The notes beneath the pieces are model-generated. The model worked only from the letters and a program-made list of their open reading frames with translations. It had not been told where the DNA came from and did no database searches. Below are positions 17,503 to 24,277 of a DNA stretch of 41,576 bases, piece after piece; the first letter of the stretch is position 1; each line of letters opens with the position of its first letter. The stretch spans positions 1 to 41,576 of the forward strand of contig CAIOOA010000182.1 in assembly GCA_903859815.1 (NCBI GenBank). Reading direction: 5' to 3'. A program made the translations under genes and the position numbers. The stretch comes from an uncultured Methylococcaceae bacterium (GTDB taxonomy: Bacteria; Pseudomonadota; Gammaproteobacteria; Methylococcales; Methylococcaceae).

Positions 17503-17559
17503 TGATGTTGTTGGTTGGCTACATGTTCCAGCTTGTTTTCATTATTTTCATCTCGTTTT

Positions 17560-17845
17560 TTACAAAAACAAGCTTGGTTTTATGATTTCCAACCAGTTTT
17601 CAAAAAAACAAGCTTGCTTTTGATAAAAACCAATTGGTTTTTGGAAAAATGAAGCTTTCTTTCAGAAAATTCCAGTCGGTTTTTCGGAAAAACAAACTGG
17701 TTTTTGGAAAAACCAATTGTTTTTTCTAAAATCAAGCTTGCTTTCGTCAAATTCCAATTGGTTTTTGGAAAAATGAAGCTTGTTTTCAGAAAATTCTAGT
17801 CGGTTTTTTGGAAAAACAAGCTGTGTTTTGGAAAAACCGGCATCA
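17560..17845. repeat. 21-bp-period palindromic tract with a 124-bp higher-order repeat
   Basis: Short palindromic centres recur about every 21 bp: CAAGCTTG 17609, CCAATTGG 17630, GAAGCTTT 17651, CCAGTCGG 17672, CAAACTGG 17693, CCAATTGT 17713. The same order starts again at 17733, 17754, 17775, 17796 and 17817, exactly 124 bp later. The flanks are A- and T-runs (TTTTTGGAAAAA). On the minus strand part of it reads as heptads such as FSENKLH FSKNQLE (inside an open frame 17662-17988), but the heptad phase is broken by a one- or two-base length change, so coding is doubtful. The rest of 17503-18199 contains the hairpin at 17974-18036 and no gene I can support. Confidence 0.8.
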
Positions 17846-17973
17846 AATTCCCGCAAACCAATCGCTATTTTCATCAATCCAAGCCATCTAACAAAAAACC
17901 TCCAGCAATTCTCATTATGGTCTGAAGCACTATGGCTTAGGCATTGTAATGTCATCGTTCCAAAAGAAAACCT

Positions 17974-18036
17974 CACGCAACGACGCAACGGCGCAACGTA
18001 AAGCGGCTCTTCGTTGCGTCGTTGCGCCGTTGCGTG
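17974..18036. repeat. Large hairpin built from three 8-bp units per arm
   Basis: The left arm is three tandem units of (A/G)CGCAACG, the right arm three units of CGTTGCG(T/C). The arms pair over about 25 bp with one G/T-type exchange, around a 13-nt loop. It lies in the non-coding region before the FN3 gene. It lacks a clean T-run. Confidence 0.8.
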
Positions 18037-18199
18037 AAACCTTTTGTTGCTGTCTTGGCGCTGAAAAGTTTACGCCAAACTGAGAATTGCTGAAAAACCT
18101 CTTGGTTACTTGTGAAATCTTGTCGATTATGTTATGAAGTGACTTTCACTCACCCAAAAACAAGCATTTTTTTTCTGTGACTCCAGAAGGAATAGAGCA

Positions 18200-18805
18200 A
18201 TGTCGCAATTTCCCAAAACCCGAGCCGAAATCCTTGATTTGGCCCAGAAAGTATTGAATGGCTTCGTCAATCATCCCGATATTTTCACCAACCCGCCCTT
18301 TGATCTCGACACTTTCCGACAATGCATACAAGCCGATTATGGCTTGCATGATGCGGCAGCCAGCTTACAGGCGGCTTTAGTCGATGCACTCGATAAAGCC
18401 AGTCATTCAACCGATCAAATCGGCGAACAAACCCGAACAGCCGTTCGTTATGCCGAGAATTTAAACCTGACCGAGGAACAATTGGCGTTGATCGGTTGGG
18501 GAAGCCGAGCCACCCCAACCCCGCAAGCAATCCCCGGACAAACTCGCAATTTGGAAATCGCCAGCCATGGTGAAGGGGCAGTGGAATTGCATTGGAAATC
18601 CCCGAATGATGGCGGCAAACCCTCATCGTACAAAATCTATCGGCGTGAACTGCCCGACGGGGAATGGATGCTGGTGGAAAGCATCGCTTCCAAATCCGTT
18701 GTCTTGTCCAACCAGCCACGCGGCAAACCCTTGGAATACAAAGTCGTGGCGATGAACAAAGCCGGCGACGGGGCGGAGAGCAATATCGTCGTGGTGACTT
18801 TGTAG
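18200..18805 (+). CDS. Protein with a C-terminal fibronectin type III domain
   Basis: A 201-residue protein without signal peptide. Residues 1-105 are mostly helical (RAEILDLAQKVLNGFVNHPD, AAASLQAALVDALDKASHST) and not recognised. Residues 115-200 form one FN3 module: VELHWKSPNDGGKPSSYKIY, then YKVVAMNKAGDGAESNIVVV. A cytoplasmic helical-FN3 architecture suggests a protein-interaction role, which is inference. The last 25 codons plus the downstream hairpin are duplicated at 22195-22318, marking the edges of the accessory block between them. The start ATG follows AGAAGGAATAG. Confidence 0.8.
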   Translation: MSQFPKTRAEILDLAQKVLNGFVNHPDIFTNPPFDLDTFRQCIQADYGLHDAAASLQAALVDALDKASHSTDQIGEQTRTAVRYAENLNLTEEQLALIGWGSRATPTPQAIPGQTRNLEIASHGEGAVELHWKSPNDGGKPSSYKIYRRELPDGEWMLVESIASKSVVLSNQPRGKPLEYKVVAMNKAGDGAESNIVVVTL

Positions 18806-18828
18806 TAAGATCAAAGATAGACAATTGT

Positions 18829-18852
18829 GATTCCCATCGGGTGATGGGAATC
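18829..18852 (+). terminator. Hairpin downstream of the FN3 gene (probable terminator)
   Basis: A perfect 10-bp stem GATTCCCATC / GATGGGAATC with a GGGT loop, 23 bp after the stop codon. The T-run is absent, so it is a weak intrinsic terminator at best. A copy with a G-U pair lies at 22292-22315 in the duplicated segment, showing that the stem is conserved. Confidence 0.55.
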
Positions 18853-19065
18853 AGAAGAAGGTATGCGCGTTTGCATTCGTGTGGGCAAATGACTTTATCG
18901 TTTGCCCATGCTGAACGGAACCTCCATACCTTCGGTGAATGGTGGGCAAGCTAAAACGCTTTACTACCCTACAAGCCCATTATAATATTTCCGTGATAAC
19001 AAGGTGCTAAGTTTCAATGTTTGGTGTAAGTAAAAAAAACGTTCTTCCAAAGTTATGAGTGAAGC

Positions 19066-19482
19066 ATGAATTGCTATAAAGAGAGTTTGCCAATAAATTG
19101 TCCTCCTCTGTCTTCTCTAGAAAATGATGATTCACTTATTTTATACAGAGTTGTAAATACTAACATACTTTCTGAAAGTGATTTTTTACCCTATTCAAGA
19201 CTTTATCCAGATAACCCAAGATATAAAACTTGCTGCGATGCTCATGGTGTATCCTTTTACTCTAATCCTGAAGTAGCAAAGAATAAATGCTTGGAAATTT
19301 ATAAGAAAGGTAAAAAGCTTGGGGTTTTTATAGCTAAGGTTAAATTTAAATTAAACAATCTAGGAAAATACAAGTGTACCGAACAAACTGCACATTGTAA
19401 TTTTTGGTTTTATTCAATAACCAACATTGAATCTGATTTAGAATATTTAGAGCTAGTGAATATCTCATATGACAATAGATAA
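19066..19482 (+). CDS. Unknown protein, first gene of an AT-rich three-gene operon
   Basis: A 138-residue protein I do not recognise. The opening contains DDSLILYRVVNTNILSESDF and later CCDAHGVSFYSNPEVAKNKC, then KLGVFIAKVKFKLNN. It has seven cysteines, no signal peptide and no membrane segment. The LYRVVN beginning and the ordered beta pattern vaguely recall small ADP-ribosyl or RES-type folds, but I see no catalytic signature, so no function is claimed. The stop overlaps the next start by 14 bp. Base composition is far more AT-rich than the flanking housekeeping genes, which points to recent acquisition. Confidence 0.65.
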   Translation: MNCYKESLPINCPPLSSLENDDSLILYRVVNTNILSESDFLPYSRLYPDNPRYKTCCDAHGVSFYSNPEVAKNKCLEIYKKGKKLGVFIAKVKFKLNNLGKYKCTEQTAHCNFWFYSITNIESDLEYLELVNISYDNR

Positions 19483-20131
19483 TAGTGTTATCGATAAATA
19501 CAAAGTGGATGCACTTATATTTTCAAAAAATAAAACAATAGAATCATTGGATTTTGAGGATATTCCTGTTTTAGTCGTTGAAAAAGACTTGTTTGGAGGA
19601 TTATATTTAAGTTATTTAGATAGTTATATTAATGAATATATTGAACAACGCATTCTCATTAAAATTACAAAAGCACGATTGCAACAAGTAAAGAAGGGGT
19701 CAATCTCCATTAGAACTGCATTTAATTCCCCAGAGTCAGATGATGTTTATTTAGTCCGTTTTAGAGAGGATACAGGCCAAGTAGACTGCGTCTTTTTGAT
19801 TCCTTCCGGTGTTTTTTCAGAAATAAACCCTATTAGTGAGTCATATGAGATAAAAATAACTGATTCTACTGAAATTGCGCAAGAACAAAGAGAACCTGAA
19901 ATATCTTTTAATAAAGATATAGAACGTTTACTTTCGTCTGTATCTGAAAATCAGAAAACTCTAGAAGCTAAAATAGACAAAAATAATGTAAAATTTTTAT
20001 CGATTTTAGTAGAAATTATAATCAAATTACAAAACTCTAAAGATAGTCAGATGATAAGAAGCTTAGATTTGGATAATACGGTGAAAAATTCTAATTACTC
20101 AAATAGAAACATTTCTGGAGGCAATTACTAA
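19469..20131 (+). CDS. DUF6575-like protein with C-terminal coiled coil, second gene of AT-rich operon
   Basis: A 220-residue protein. Residues 20-110 have the pattern FEDIPVLVVEKDLFGGLYLS, RLQQVKKGSISIRTAFNSPE, DDVYLVRFREDTG, similar to the small DUF6575 family as I remember it; this needs a profile search. Residues 140-200 are charged and helical (DIERLLSSVSENQKTLEAKI), probably a coiled coil for oligomerisation. The tail is Asn/Ser-rich. Its stop shares one base with the start of the next gene (TAATG), so it is translationally coupled. Cytoplasmic, function unknown. Confidence 0.65.
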   Translation: MTIDNSVIDKYKVDALIFSKNKTIESLDFEDIPVLVVEKDLFGGLYLSYLDSYINEYIEQRILIKITKARLQQVKKGSISIRTAFNSPESDDVYLVRFREDTGQVDCVFLIPSGVFSEINPISESYEIKITDSTEIAQEQREPEISFNKDIERLLSSVSENQKTLEAKIDKNNVKFLSILVEIIIKLQNSKDSQMIRSLDLDNTVKNSNYSNRNISGGNY

Positions 20132-20556
20132 TGTCAGAAACAAGCCTTGTAGATATTTTGAATTCTAATGATGATGGAATTAACCAAGAAACGCTTATGC
20201 GTATTTTGTCTAAAATTAAATTAAACTTAGAAGATGAGAAGCTTGAAGATTATGGAGAGGATTATATTAACAAGTTAAGATCATTAAATGAAGCTTATAA
20301 TGATAAAATAGAATTTAAACCTGGACAATTAGTAGTATGGAAGGATGGTCTAAAAAATAGGAAATTTCCATATAAAAATCAACCCGCTATCGTTGTTAAA
20401 GTTTTAGAGACCCCTTTATATGTAGATAAAGATTCGGGAACTCCTTATTTTCAAGAGCCTCTTGATATAGCTTTAGCTGTAATTGGTGGAGAAAAAAGTG
20501 AATTTCTAATCTATTATTATGATAAAAGAAGATTCCGGTTGTATGCCACGGAATAA
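20131..20556 (+). CDS. Unknown small protein with SH3-like FKPGQLVVWK domain, third gene of AT-rich operon
   Basis: A 141-residue protein. The N-terminal 60 residues are acidic and helical. The C-terminal 80 residues (FKPGQLVVWKDGLKNRKFPY, QPAIVVKVLETPLYV, GTPYFQEPLDIALAVIGGE) look like a small beta barrel with a partner-binding loop. I recall a widespread, unnamed family with this signature in bacterial accessory islands. It probably acts with the upstream protein, given the one-base overlap. The operon ends immediately before repeat element R1. Confidence 0.65.
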   Translation: MSETSLVDILNSNDDGINQETLMRILSKIKLNLEDEKLEDYGEDYINKLRSLNEAYNDKIEFKPGQLVVWKDGLKNRKFPYKNQPAIVVKVLETPLYVDKDSGTPYFQEPLDIALAVIGGEKSEFLIYYYDKRRFRLYATE

Positions 20557-20618
20557 AAATTAAAGCCAAATTAAGGTATGCCGGTTTTCAACCCTTAACC
20601 CGTAAGGCGGATTCGGAG

Positions 20619-20738
20619 GGCCGTAGAGCGCAATAGCGGCTCCGCTGCGTATTGTGCCGAATGGTTAAAAAGTCAAGTAGGGTACGCCGTGCATACCTTC
20701 AGGATTGGAATGGTACGCACGGCATACCCTACTTGGCT
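20619..20738. repeat. Composite palindromic element R, copy 1
   Basis: Two linked palindromes: GGCCGTAGAGCGCAATAGCG paired with the GCGTATTGTGCC side, then an AAGTAGGGTACGCC arm paired with GGCATACCCTACTT. Copy 2 (21792-21913) is in the same orientation on the far side of the TIR gene, and its inner loop is inverted relative to this one. A half copy (first palindrome only) is at 22973-23019. Confidence 0.88.
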
Positions 20739-20769
20739 CCTTTATAGCCAAAAATAGCCGGATCGATTT

Positions 20770-21777
20770 ATGAAAGATATTTTTCTTTGCCACGCCTCGA
20801 TAAATAAGGATGCAATTGCGCGTCCTCTATTCTCAGCACTACTCTCAGAAGGACTTGATGTCTGGTTTGATGAAGCTGAAATTAAATGGGGCGATTCAAT
20901 CTCAGCACTAATACAGCACGGACTAAGCTCATCGCGTTATGTGCTTGTACTTTTAACTCCCGAATTCTTGGATAATCCTGGAAAGTGGCGGTTTGAAGAG
21001 CTTAATGCAGCTTTAAGCTCACAAATAGACTCTGGTCGAACCTCTGTATTGCCAATTGTTTACAAAGTTAACCACGATAAGCTATGCAAGCACTTACCGT
21101 TCGTAGCATCTCGTAGATACGAATCTATAAATGACGATTCCGATATTGCGCGAATCGCTCATACAGTGAAAACTCGAATCGTAGAATCGACGCGACCCCT
21201 TTTCCTTGTTCGCACTGATGTCGATCCCACAATAGGGAGCGTTGAGAGTAGGATCGCTTCCACCCGGACATCTTTATATATCTCTGGAAATGACTGTAAA
21301 TATGTTGCGGAATCGTTATCACCACATATTGAACAAGGACTTACTAAAGGAATTAAAGTCAAAATTTTATGTGTTGACCCTTTCTCGTCCGCCGTTGAAA
21401 TGCTACCAAAAATAGACCCACGATTCCCCACAGCAGAATCGTTTCGCGAATCAATGATCGGAGTAGAATCGAAACTTCTTGGAATGGTCAAAACATATCC
21501 AAATTTAGAGCTACGTTATTTACCAATACTTCCTTCAATTGGATTCTTTATGACTGACCCAGATAGAGAATCAGGCATAATAAAAATCGAATTATATCTG
21601 GCTCAGCCATTTGAACCGCTTGATTCAAGACCTCACATAGTTATTAACGGGGCAATGCGAGAATGGCGAGAATACTTTATTAAGCAGTGGGAAAACTATT
21701 GGGCTATGAGCCGTATAATTTTACCGCATGATGATAATAAATTGATTTTACGCACTGAGCAAATAAATACTGCGTAG
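20770..21777 (+). CDS. TIR-domain protein with a C-terminal PLD-like domain
   Basis: A 335-residue protein. Residues 1-140 form a TIR domain: MKDIFLCHASINKD, GLDVWFDEAEIKWGDSIS, and a putative NADase glutamate at about E76/E77 in WRFEELNAAL. Residues 150-330 (SRIASTRTSLYISGNDCKYV, then GLTKGIKVKILCVDPFS) have the alternating strand-helix pattern of phospholipase-D-like or transcript-sensor domains. I do not see a complete HxKxxxxD motif, so this half may be a sensor. A TIR coupled to a C-terminal sensing domain is the usual layout of prokaryotic NAD+-depleting immune effectors (inference). It is a single gene bracketed by direct copies of element R. Confidence 0.8.
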   Translation: MKDIFLCHASINKDAIARPLFSALLSEGLDVWFDEAEIKWGDSISALIQHGLSSSRYVLVLLTPEFLDNPGKWRFEELNAALSSQIDSGRTSVLPIVYKVNHDKLCKHLPFVASRRYESINDDSDIARIAHTVKTRIVESTRPLFLVRTDVDPTIGSVESRIASTRTSLYISGNDCKYVAESLSPHIEQGLTKGIKVKILCVDPFSSAVEMLPKIDPRFPTAESFRESMIGVESKLLGMVKTYPNLELRYLPILPSIGFFMTDPDRESGIIKIELYLAQPFEPLDSRPHIVINGAMREWREYFIKQWENYWAMSRIILPHDDNKLILRTEQINTA

Positions 21778-21791
21778 GATGCGGCAAGCTA

Positions 21792-21913
21792 GGGCCGTAG
21801 GGCGCAATAGCGGCTCCGCCGCGTATTGCGCCGAATGGGTAAAAAGCCAAGTAGGGTACGCTGTGCGTACCATTCCAATCCAAAAGGTATGCACAGCTTT
21901 ACCCTACTTGGCT
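21792..21913. repeat. Composite palindromic element R, copy 2
   Basis: Same orientation and about 85-90 percent similar by eye to copy 1 in the outer parts. Its central segment reads GTGCGTACCATTCCAATCC where copy 1 reads the reverse complement. It begins 14 bp after the TIR stop codon and ends 11 bp before the next small gene. Confidence 0.88.
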
Positions 21914-21924
21914 AAAGAGGAACC

Positions 21925-22131
21925 ATGAACACCGAAACCGTGATGACTGAAGAACAACTGATCCGTCAAGCAATAGATGCCCTAATCGAAAGCTTGGGCA
22001 TAATGGAGGCAACCCGCTTTCTTGCCATCAAGCGCGAAAGCCGCCTAGAATCTGTGGAAAGGCATAGATTATGGCAAAGCGAGTTGGATAAAGATAAGTT
22101 CTTTGAAGAAGTTTTCATCCGTGGGAAATGA
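21925..22131 (+). CDS. Small antitoxin-like protein of unknown family
   Basis: A 68-residue mostly helical protein: EEQLIRQAIDALIESLGIME, ATRFLAIKRESRLESVERHR, WQSELDKDKFFEEVF. Short proteins of this composition are common beside toxin genes in cyanobacteria and gammaproteobacteria, but I cannot name the family and no toxin gene follows. Only decayed sequence lies at 22132-22194. The ATG follows AAAGAGGAACC, a good ribosome-binding site, so it is probably expressed. Confidence 0.6.
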   Translation: MNTETVMTEEQLIRQAIDALIESLGIMEATRFLAIKRESRLESVERHRLWQSELDKDKFFEEVFIRGK

Positions 22132-22194
22132 AATAAGCGGATTGAGGTGCAAAACCGTTTTGTGTAGGATAGCGCAGGAAGCGCAGACAAATTC

Positions 22195-22318
22195 TTGGAA
22201 TACAAAGTAGTTGCGATGTTCAAACCGGCGACGGGGCGGAGAGCAATACCATCGTGGTGACTTTGTAATAAGATCAACATTAAAGAAATCTGATTCCCAT
22301 CGGGCGGTGGGAATCAGA
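22195..22318 (+). pseudogene. Duplicated 3' end of the FN3 gene plus its hairpin
   Basis: Matches 18731-18856 at roughly 85 percent by eye, from TTGGAATACAAAGT through the stop region to the end of the GATTCCCATC hairpin. One base is lost (AAACCGG where the intact gene has AAAGCCGG), shifting the frame, so it is non-functional. The region 22319-22496 after it shows no gene. Confidence 0.85.
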
Positions 22319-22496
22319 AAAAAGTTAGGTGTATTTGTAACGTCCAATAGTCCTATTTGCTTTGTTTATTTTTTTAAAACAATAATCGATTTATGGTGGC
22401 ATGTTTATACACCGATTTGTTAAACATTAGGCTACAGTTATTTAATAATTAGCATTTATTGTATAAATAATTCAATTAGTTTGTGAGTCGTTCGCA

Positions 22497-22961
22497 ATGG
22501 TACGTTTTAAATACTCTTTGACATTAGCAGTAGAGACACATGGGATGTTTATCCCAATGTGGTTTTTCGCCATTTCATTATGCTTGTTGACCGATAAATT
22601 CAACCCATTCAAAGGGTTGATTTATTATATCTGCAATATTCTAGGATTTTTGCTGGGATGGTTTGTCGGTCTCGCCCTTTTTATTGCTCTTGTAGAGTGG
22701 ATGCGTAAGAGAACAGTTTGGGCGGGTGATTGGGAAAGATATTTTGGAAATGATGAAACATTTCTTCTTAATTTTGATGAGTTAGGATGCATTGTTATAG
22801 GTCTAGCTGCAAATATTTTGTTTATTTTCACATCTGTAAGTGACTACATTAACAACTCATCTTTAGAAGGTTTTACAAAATCATCACTATTCATAATTGT
22901 TATTTTCGTTTTACAGGTATTTGCATATAATAAAGGTTTAAAACGGAAAACCAGCAAGTAG
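22497..22961 (+). CDS. Hypothetical membrane protein, four predicted transmembrane segments
   Basis: A 154-residue protein of unrecognised family. Hydrophobic segments lie near residues 16-33 (MFIPMWFFAISLCLL), 42-68 (IYYICNILGFLLGWFVGLAL), 95-113 (GCIVIGLAANILFIF) and 128-147 (SLFIIVIFVLQVFAY). The loop after segment 2 is charged (EWMRKRTVWAGDWERYFGND). The tail is basic (KGLKRKTSK), consistent with a cytoplasmic C-terminus. The gene is AT-rich like the 19-20.6 kb operon and ends next to the half copy of element R. No operon partner is obvious. Confidence 0.65.
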   Translation: MVRFKYSLTLAVETHGMFIPMWFFAISLCLLTDKFNPFKGLIYYICNILGFLLGWFVGLALFIALVEWMRKRTVWAGDWERYFGNDETFLLNFDELGCIVIGLAANILFIFTSVSDYINNSSLEGFTKSSLFIIVIFVLQVFAYNKGLKRKTSK

Positions 22962-22972
22962 CCAGCCCGGTA

Positions 22973-23019
22973 GGTCCGTAGGGCGCAATAGCGGCTCCGC
23001 CGCGTATTGCGCCGAATGG
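22973..23019. repeat. Half copy of palindromic element R (copy 3)
   Basis: GGGCGCAATAGCGGCTCCGC followed by the GCGTATTGCGCC side: the first palindrome of element R only. It abuts the truncated 5' end of the PIN-domain remnant, so it sits exactly at a gene break. Confidence 0.8.
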
Positions 23020-23204
23020 ATAACAAGCTCGCGGTTGCGGCGGTTCAAGGCATGGATTATCTGCTTACTTGGAATTGTCGGCATATTGACAACGCTACCA
23101 GGAAACCCATAATCCGTGCTATCTGTGAAACTGCCGGGTATTCCTACCCTGAAATCTGTACTCCCATGGAGCTTTTACCAGAGGAAAATAATACCGATGG
23201 TTAG
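23016..23204 (+). pseudogene. 3' fragment of a PIN-domain (VapC-like) toxin gene
   Basis: Reads MDNKLAVAAVQGMDYLLTWN, then CRHIDNATRKPIIRAICETA, then PEICTPMELL. The GMDYLLTWNCRHI and ICTPxEL motifs are the C-terminal third of a common PIN-domain family. The N-terminal part with the first catalytic aspartates is missing, replaced by element R. It is therefore a remnant. Confidence 0.75.
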
Positions 23205-23397
23205 CGATGAAATTATTATTGAGGTTTGGCGAAACCGAGACGCTTATGCTGCCCGTCATCACGACAGCCTAGCCAGCGTAGCCCGGATGAAGCCGCTTTG
23301 CGGCGTAATCCGGGATAATCGTGGGCTAAACCCGTATCCGCTTCGCCCTCCGACTTCGCTCAGGACTGGCTTCATAAGGGCTACAAACCTGCCATAG
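23197..23397 (+). pseudogene. 5' fragment of a small partner gene, interrupted by a repeat
   Basis: MVSDEIIIEVWRNRDAYAAR followed by HHDSLASVA resembles the start of a small protein usually encoded directly after this PIN-domain family. After about codon 27 the frame runs into the 23277-23390 repeat (GTAGCCCGGATGAAGCCG), so the end of the gene is lost. The start overlaps the PIN fragment by 8 bp. Confidence 0.6.
23277..23390. repeat. GTAGCCCGGATGAAGC-type dispersed repeat
   Basis: Begins GCGTAGCCCGGATGAAGCCG, has an internal CGGCGTAATCCGGG hairpin arm, and ends GAAGGGCTACAAAC-like (GGGCTACAAAC). Elements with this signature are widespread intergenic repeats in gammaproteobacteria. Here it has landed within the small partner gene. 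Confidence 0.7.
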
Positions 23398-23466
23398 TCC
23401 TGTGTGTTTATGAGGTAGGATTAAATCAATGAATATAAGCTTTGAAAAAATTGCCGAACAAGCATT

Positions 23467-23676
23467 ATGGAACTTTCGATAAGTGACGAAAAGACTAAAG
23501 AACTTCTCACTGAGGTTGTGCTTGAGCTTCTGAAGACGAAAAGGAATGTTTTATATGATGTCGTTCTGGAAACATTAGAAGAAGTTGGATTAGCCAACGC
23601 TATTGTTGAAGGAAGGAAAAATGAATTCGTTTCTGAAGAAGAAGTTTTTTCCATTATTGACTGCGCGTCAACGTGA
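23467..23676 (+). CDS. Small antitoxin-like protein
   Basis: A 69-residue acidic helical protein: MELSISDEKTKELLTEVVLE, LLKTKRNVLYDVVLETLEEV, GLANAIVEGRKNEFVSEEEV. This matches a frequent, unnamed family of small antitoxin-like proteins usually followed by a RelE-type toxin gene. The toxin is not present here; an unrelated reading frame follows. A 17-codon frame starting at 23429 lies just upstream and is probably meaningless. Confidence 0.6.
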   Translation: MELSISDEKTKELLTEVVLELLKTKRNVLYDVVLETLEEVGLANAIVEGRKNEFVSEEEVFSIIDCAST

Positions 23677-23750
23677 GAATTTGTGAATACCATTGGTATG
23701 AGCATTATGGCATTGGCAGATTTGAAATCAGTGAAGGTAGTCAGATAAAG

Positions 23751-24077
23751 ATGATTGTCAAACTTAAATCAAACACTCAAAATCATACCGATCTTTCCGT
23801 GAATCAACCTTATTTTGTCATAGGCATAGAAGCTGATGACTACAGGCTATTAAATGATGCAGGGAAACCGTATCTTTACCCCCATGAATTCTTCGATGTC
23901 ATCGACTCAACTCAGCCTATTGATTGGATCACACAATACGGCGAGGATAGCGAACAGTATTCCTACCCTGAGCCATTAAATGAGGTCGGTTTTTTTGAGG
24001 ATTTATTTGAACAACAGCAAGAAAAAATTTCAATATTTTGGCATGTTGTCAATCAAACATTATCAAAAGCCGCATGA
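23751..24077 (+). CDS. Hypothetical protein with conserved GIEADDYRLLND motif
   Basis: About 108 residues from MIVKLKSNTQNHTDLSVNQP. The motifs YFVIGIEADDYRLLNDAGKP, YLYPHEFFDVID and SYPEPLNEVGFFEDLFE recall a scattered family of unknown function. No catalytic signature, signal peptide or membrane segment is seen. A GTG 78 bp upstream (23673) would lengthen it, but the extra residues look unrelated and overlap the preceding gene; the ATG at 23751 is preferred. Confidence 0.6.
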   Translation: MIVKLKSNTQNHTDLSVNQPYFVIGIEADDYRLLNDAGKPYLYPHEFFDVIDSTQPIDWITQYGEDSEQYSYPEPLNEVGFFEDLFEQQQEKISIFWHVVNQTLSKAA

Positions 24078-24139
24078 ATTGATTGCAGAAGCTATAATAA
24101 CACTCCAAAAAAGCATTTCTTGGATGATGAAAATATACC

Positions 24140-24250
24140 TTGACATGTGATTATACCGAATGGCAGCAAACACTTTTGCAGAATGAAAGTGTTGACGAAG
24201 TATTCGATATGGCGAAAAAGCATACTGAAGTAGTCTTTACCGGAAAATAG
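24140..24250 (+). pseudogene. Short remnant coding for TCDYTEWQQTLLQN-type sequence
   Basis: A 36-codon open stretch reads LTCDYTEWQQTLLQNESVDE, then VFDMAKKHTEVVFTGK and stop. It is protein-like in composition but has only a TTG to start from and stops just upstream. It may be the end of a small lost gene. The family is not recognised. Confidence 0.35.
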
Positions 24251-24277
24251 GGGCGCTGGAAACGGCATTTCAACATA

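Noticed and set aside
17662-17988. Minus-strand 108-codon frame with FSKNQLE heptads
   Set aside because: The heptad phase is lost within the frame, the N-terminal part is not protein-like, and the DNA palindromes explain the periodicity better. Kept only as a note in the repeat entry.
20557-23020. Integron cassette array (element R as attC sites)
   Set aside because: Element R is palindromic and follows genes, but I find no matched RYYYAAC / GTTRRRY core pair and no integrase gene.
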